Below the pieces are notes generated by a model. It made no database searches and had not been told where the DNA came from. It worked only from the letters and a program-made list of their open reading frames with translations. A stretch of DNA of 64,000 nucleotides from Bacteroidota bacterium (GTDB taxonomy: Bacteria; Bacteroidota; Bacteroidia; AKYH767-A; JAHEYN01). Positions 63,745 to 64,000 of the stretch are shown piece after piece. How positions within the stretch are numbered: position 1 is the stretch's first letter; the number at the start of each line of letters is the position of its first letter. Made by a program: the position numbers and the translations under genes. The stretch covers positions 66,640-130,639 of the forward strand of contig JAHEYN010000006.1 in assembly GCA_023251555.1 (NCBI GenBank), in the 5' to 3' direction.

Positions 63745-64000
63745 ATGGGAATTGAACAAAACTATGAAAGGATGGAAAAACTGCTTGGCAGCATCCGGGA
63801 ACAGTACGGTCTGATGCAGGCAAACAGGGATTCCCTCCTGGACCGTGATTTACTGCTTGAGAAAATACGGGATCTATACACTTATTGCGTGGAGCAGGAT
63901 TTTCCTGCATCACCGGAAGCGGCTCATTCTCTTGCAGGAGTATCTCAGAAAACCTCTGCTACAGAAACGACTTCTGTGCCCCGCGACAAAAAATCCGCGG
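63745..64000 (+). CDS. Hypothetical protein (3' end cut by window)
   Basis: An open frame of 85 codons from ATG 63745 to the window edge. The visible part is helical and charged ('MGIEQNYERMEKLLGSIREQ', 'LLLEKIRDLYTYCVEQDFPA') and then becomes Ser/Thr/Ala-rich. No family is recognised. It starts 19 bases after the DUF486 gene and is probably cotranscribed. Confidence 0.6.
   Translation, partial: MGIEQNYERMEKLLGSIREQYGLMQANRDSLLDRDLLLEKIRDLYTYCVEQDFPASPEAAHSLAGVSQKTSATETTSVPRDKKSA

Overview
The window is a chromosomal fragment of a member of the Bacteroidota. The evidence is: secreted proteins ending in type IX secretion (T9SS) sorting domains of both type A (1-1870, 47956-49521) and type B (18518-23116); many transcription starts preceded by the Bacteroidota -7 box TAnnTTTG rather than a Shine-Dalgarno sequence; and the neighbour set DUF4271 - hemD - rnpA - yidD - S41 protease. 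The genus cannot be named from what is visible. Most of the window is ordinary, densely packed housekeeping DNA with moderate GC, interrupted by a few AT-rich accessory patches.

Layout. 1-3090: a truncated beta-propeller (SBBP) T9SS protein, then an AT-rich orphan gene sitting between a small promoter-bearing repeat and a palindromic repeat cluster. 3179-8126: polyprenyl synthase and rlmN (one operon), dnaG, and an RsuA/RluB-type pseudouridine synthase. 8239-12151: a vWA/DUF3520 protein divergent from an ECF sigma factor and a zinc-finger/TPR putative anti-sigma factor. 12216-17188: orphan histidine kinase, hemW, cyclase-family hydrolase, Lrp regulator, DUF502 membrane protein, secreted coiled-coil protein. 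17200-23116: amidohydrolase and a giant PKD-repeat adhesin-like T9SS protein. 23281-30508: a complete thiamin operon behind a TPP riboswitch (thiS, thiC, an extra thiE/tenI-like gene broken by an in-frame TAA, thiD, thiE, thiG, thiH, thiF-rhodanese). 30605-45268: secreted BNR/Ycf48-like protein, glutaryl-CoA dehydrogenase, thioredoxin-fold membrane protein, PAS-SpoIIE phosphatase, recJ, two secreted amidohydrolase-like proteins, malic enzyme. 45439-46252: gcvH and a VanZ-like protein.

46253-51590 is an accessory island between core genes: an IS3-family element, a LamG protein with a recently homogenised tandem duplication, a small orphan gene, both kinds of dispersed repeat, and a Fic protein. 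51642-57471 is the DUF4271/hemD/rnpA/yidD/S41/O-antigen-ligase run. 57483-64000 holds a glycosyltransferase, meaB, a two-gene nucleotidyltransferase module with the look of a toxin-antitoxin pair, tRNA-Val(GAC), polA, a DUF486 protein and the start of an unknown gene.

The most unusual items are: a roughly 95-107 bp element present twice in opposite orientation, each time directly upstream of an AT-rich orphan gene and carrying a conserved TATATTTG box; the stop-interrupted second thiE; a 389-nt stretch that reads as identical between the two LamG repeats of one gene; amidohydrolase units that lost their metal ligands; and -7 boxes so close to start codons that leaderless mRNAs are likely. I did not find a clear-cut new defence or mobile system.
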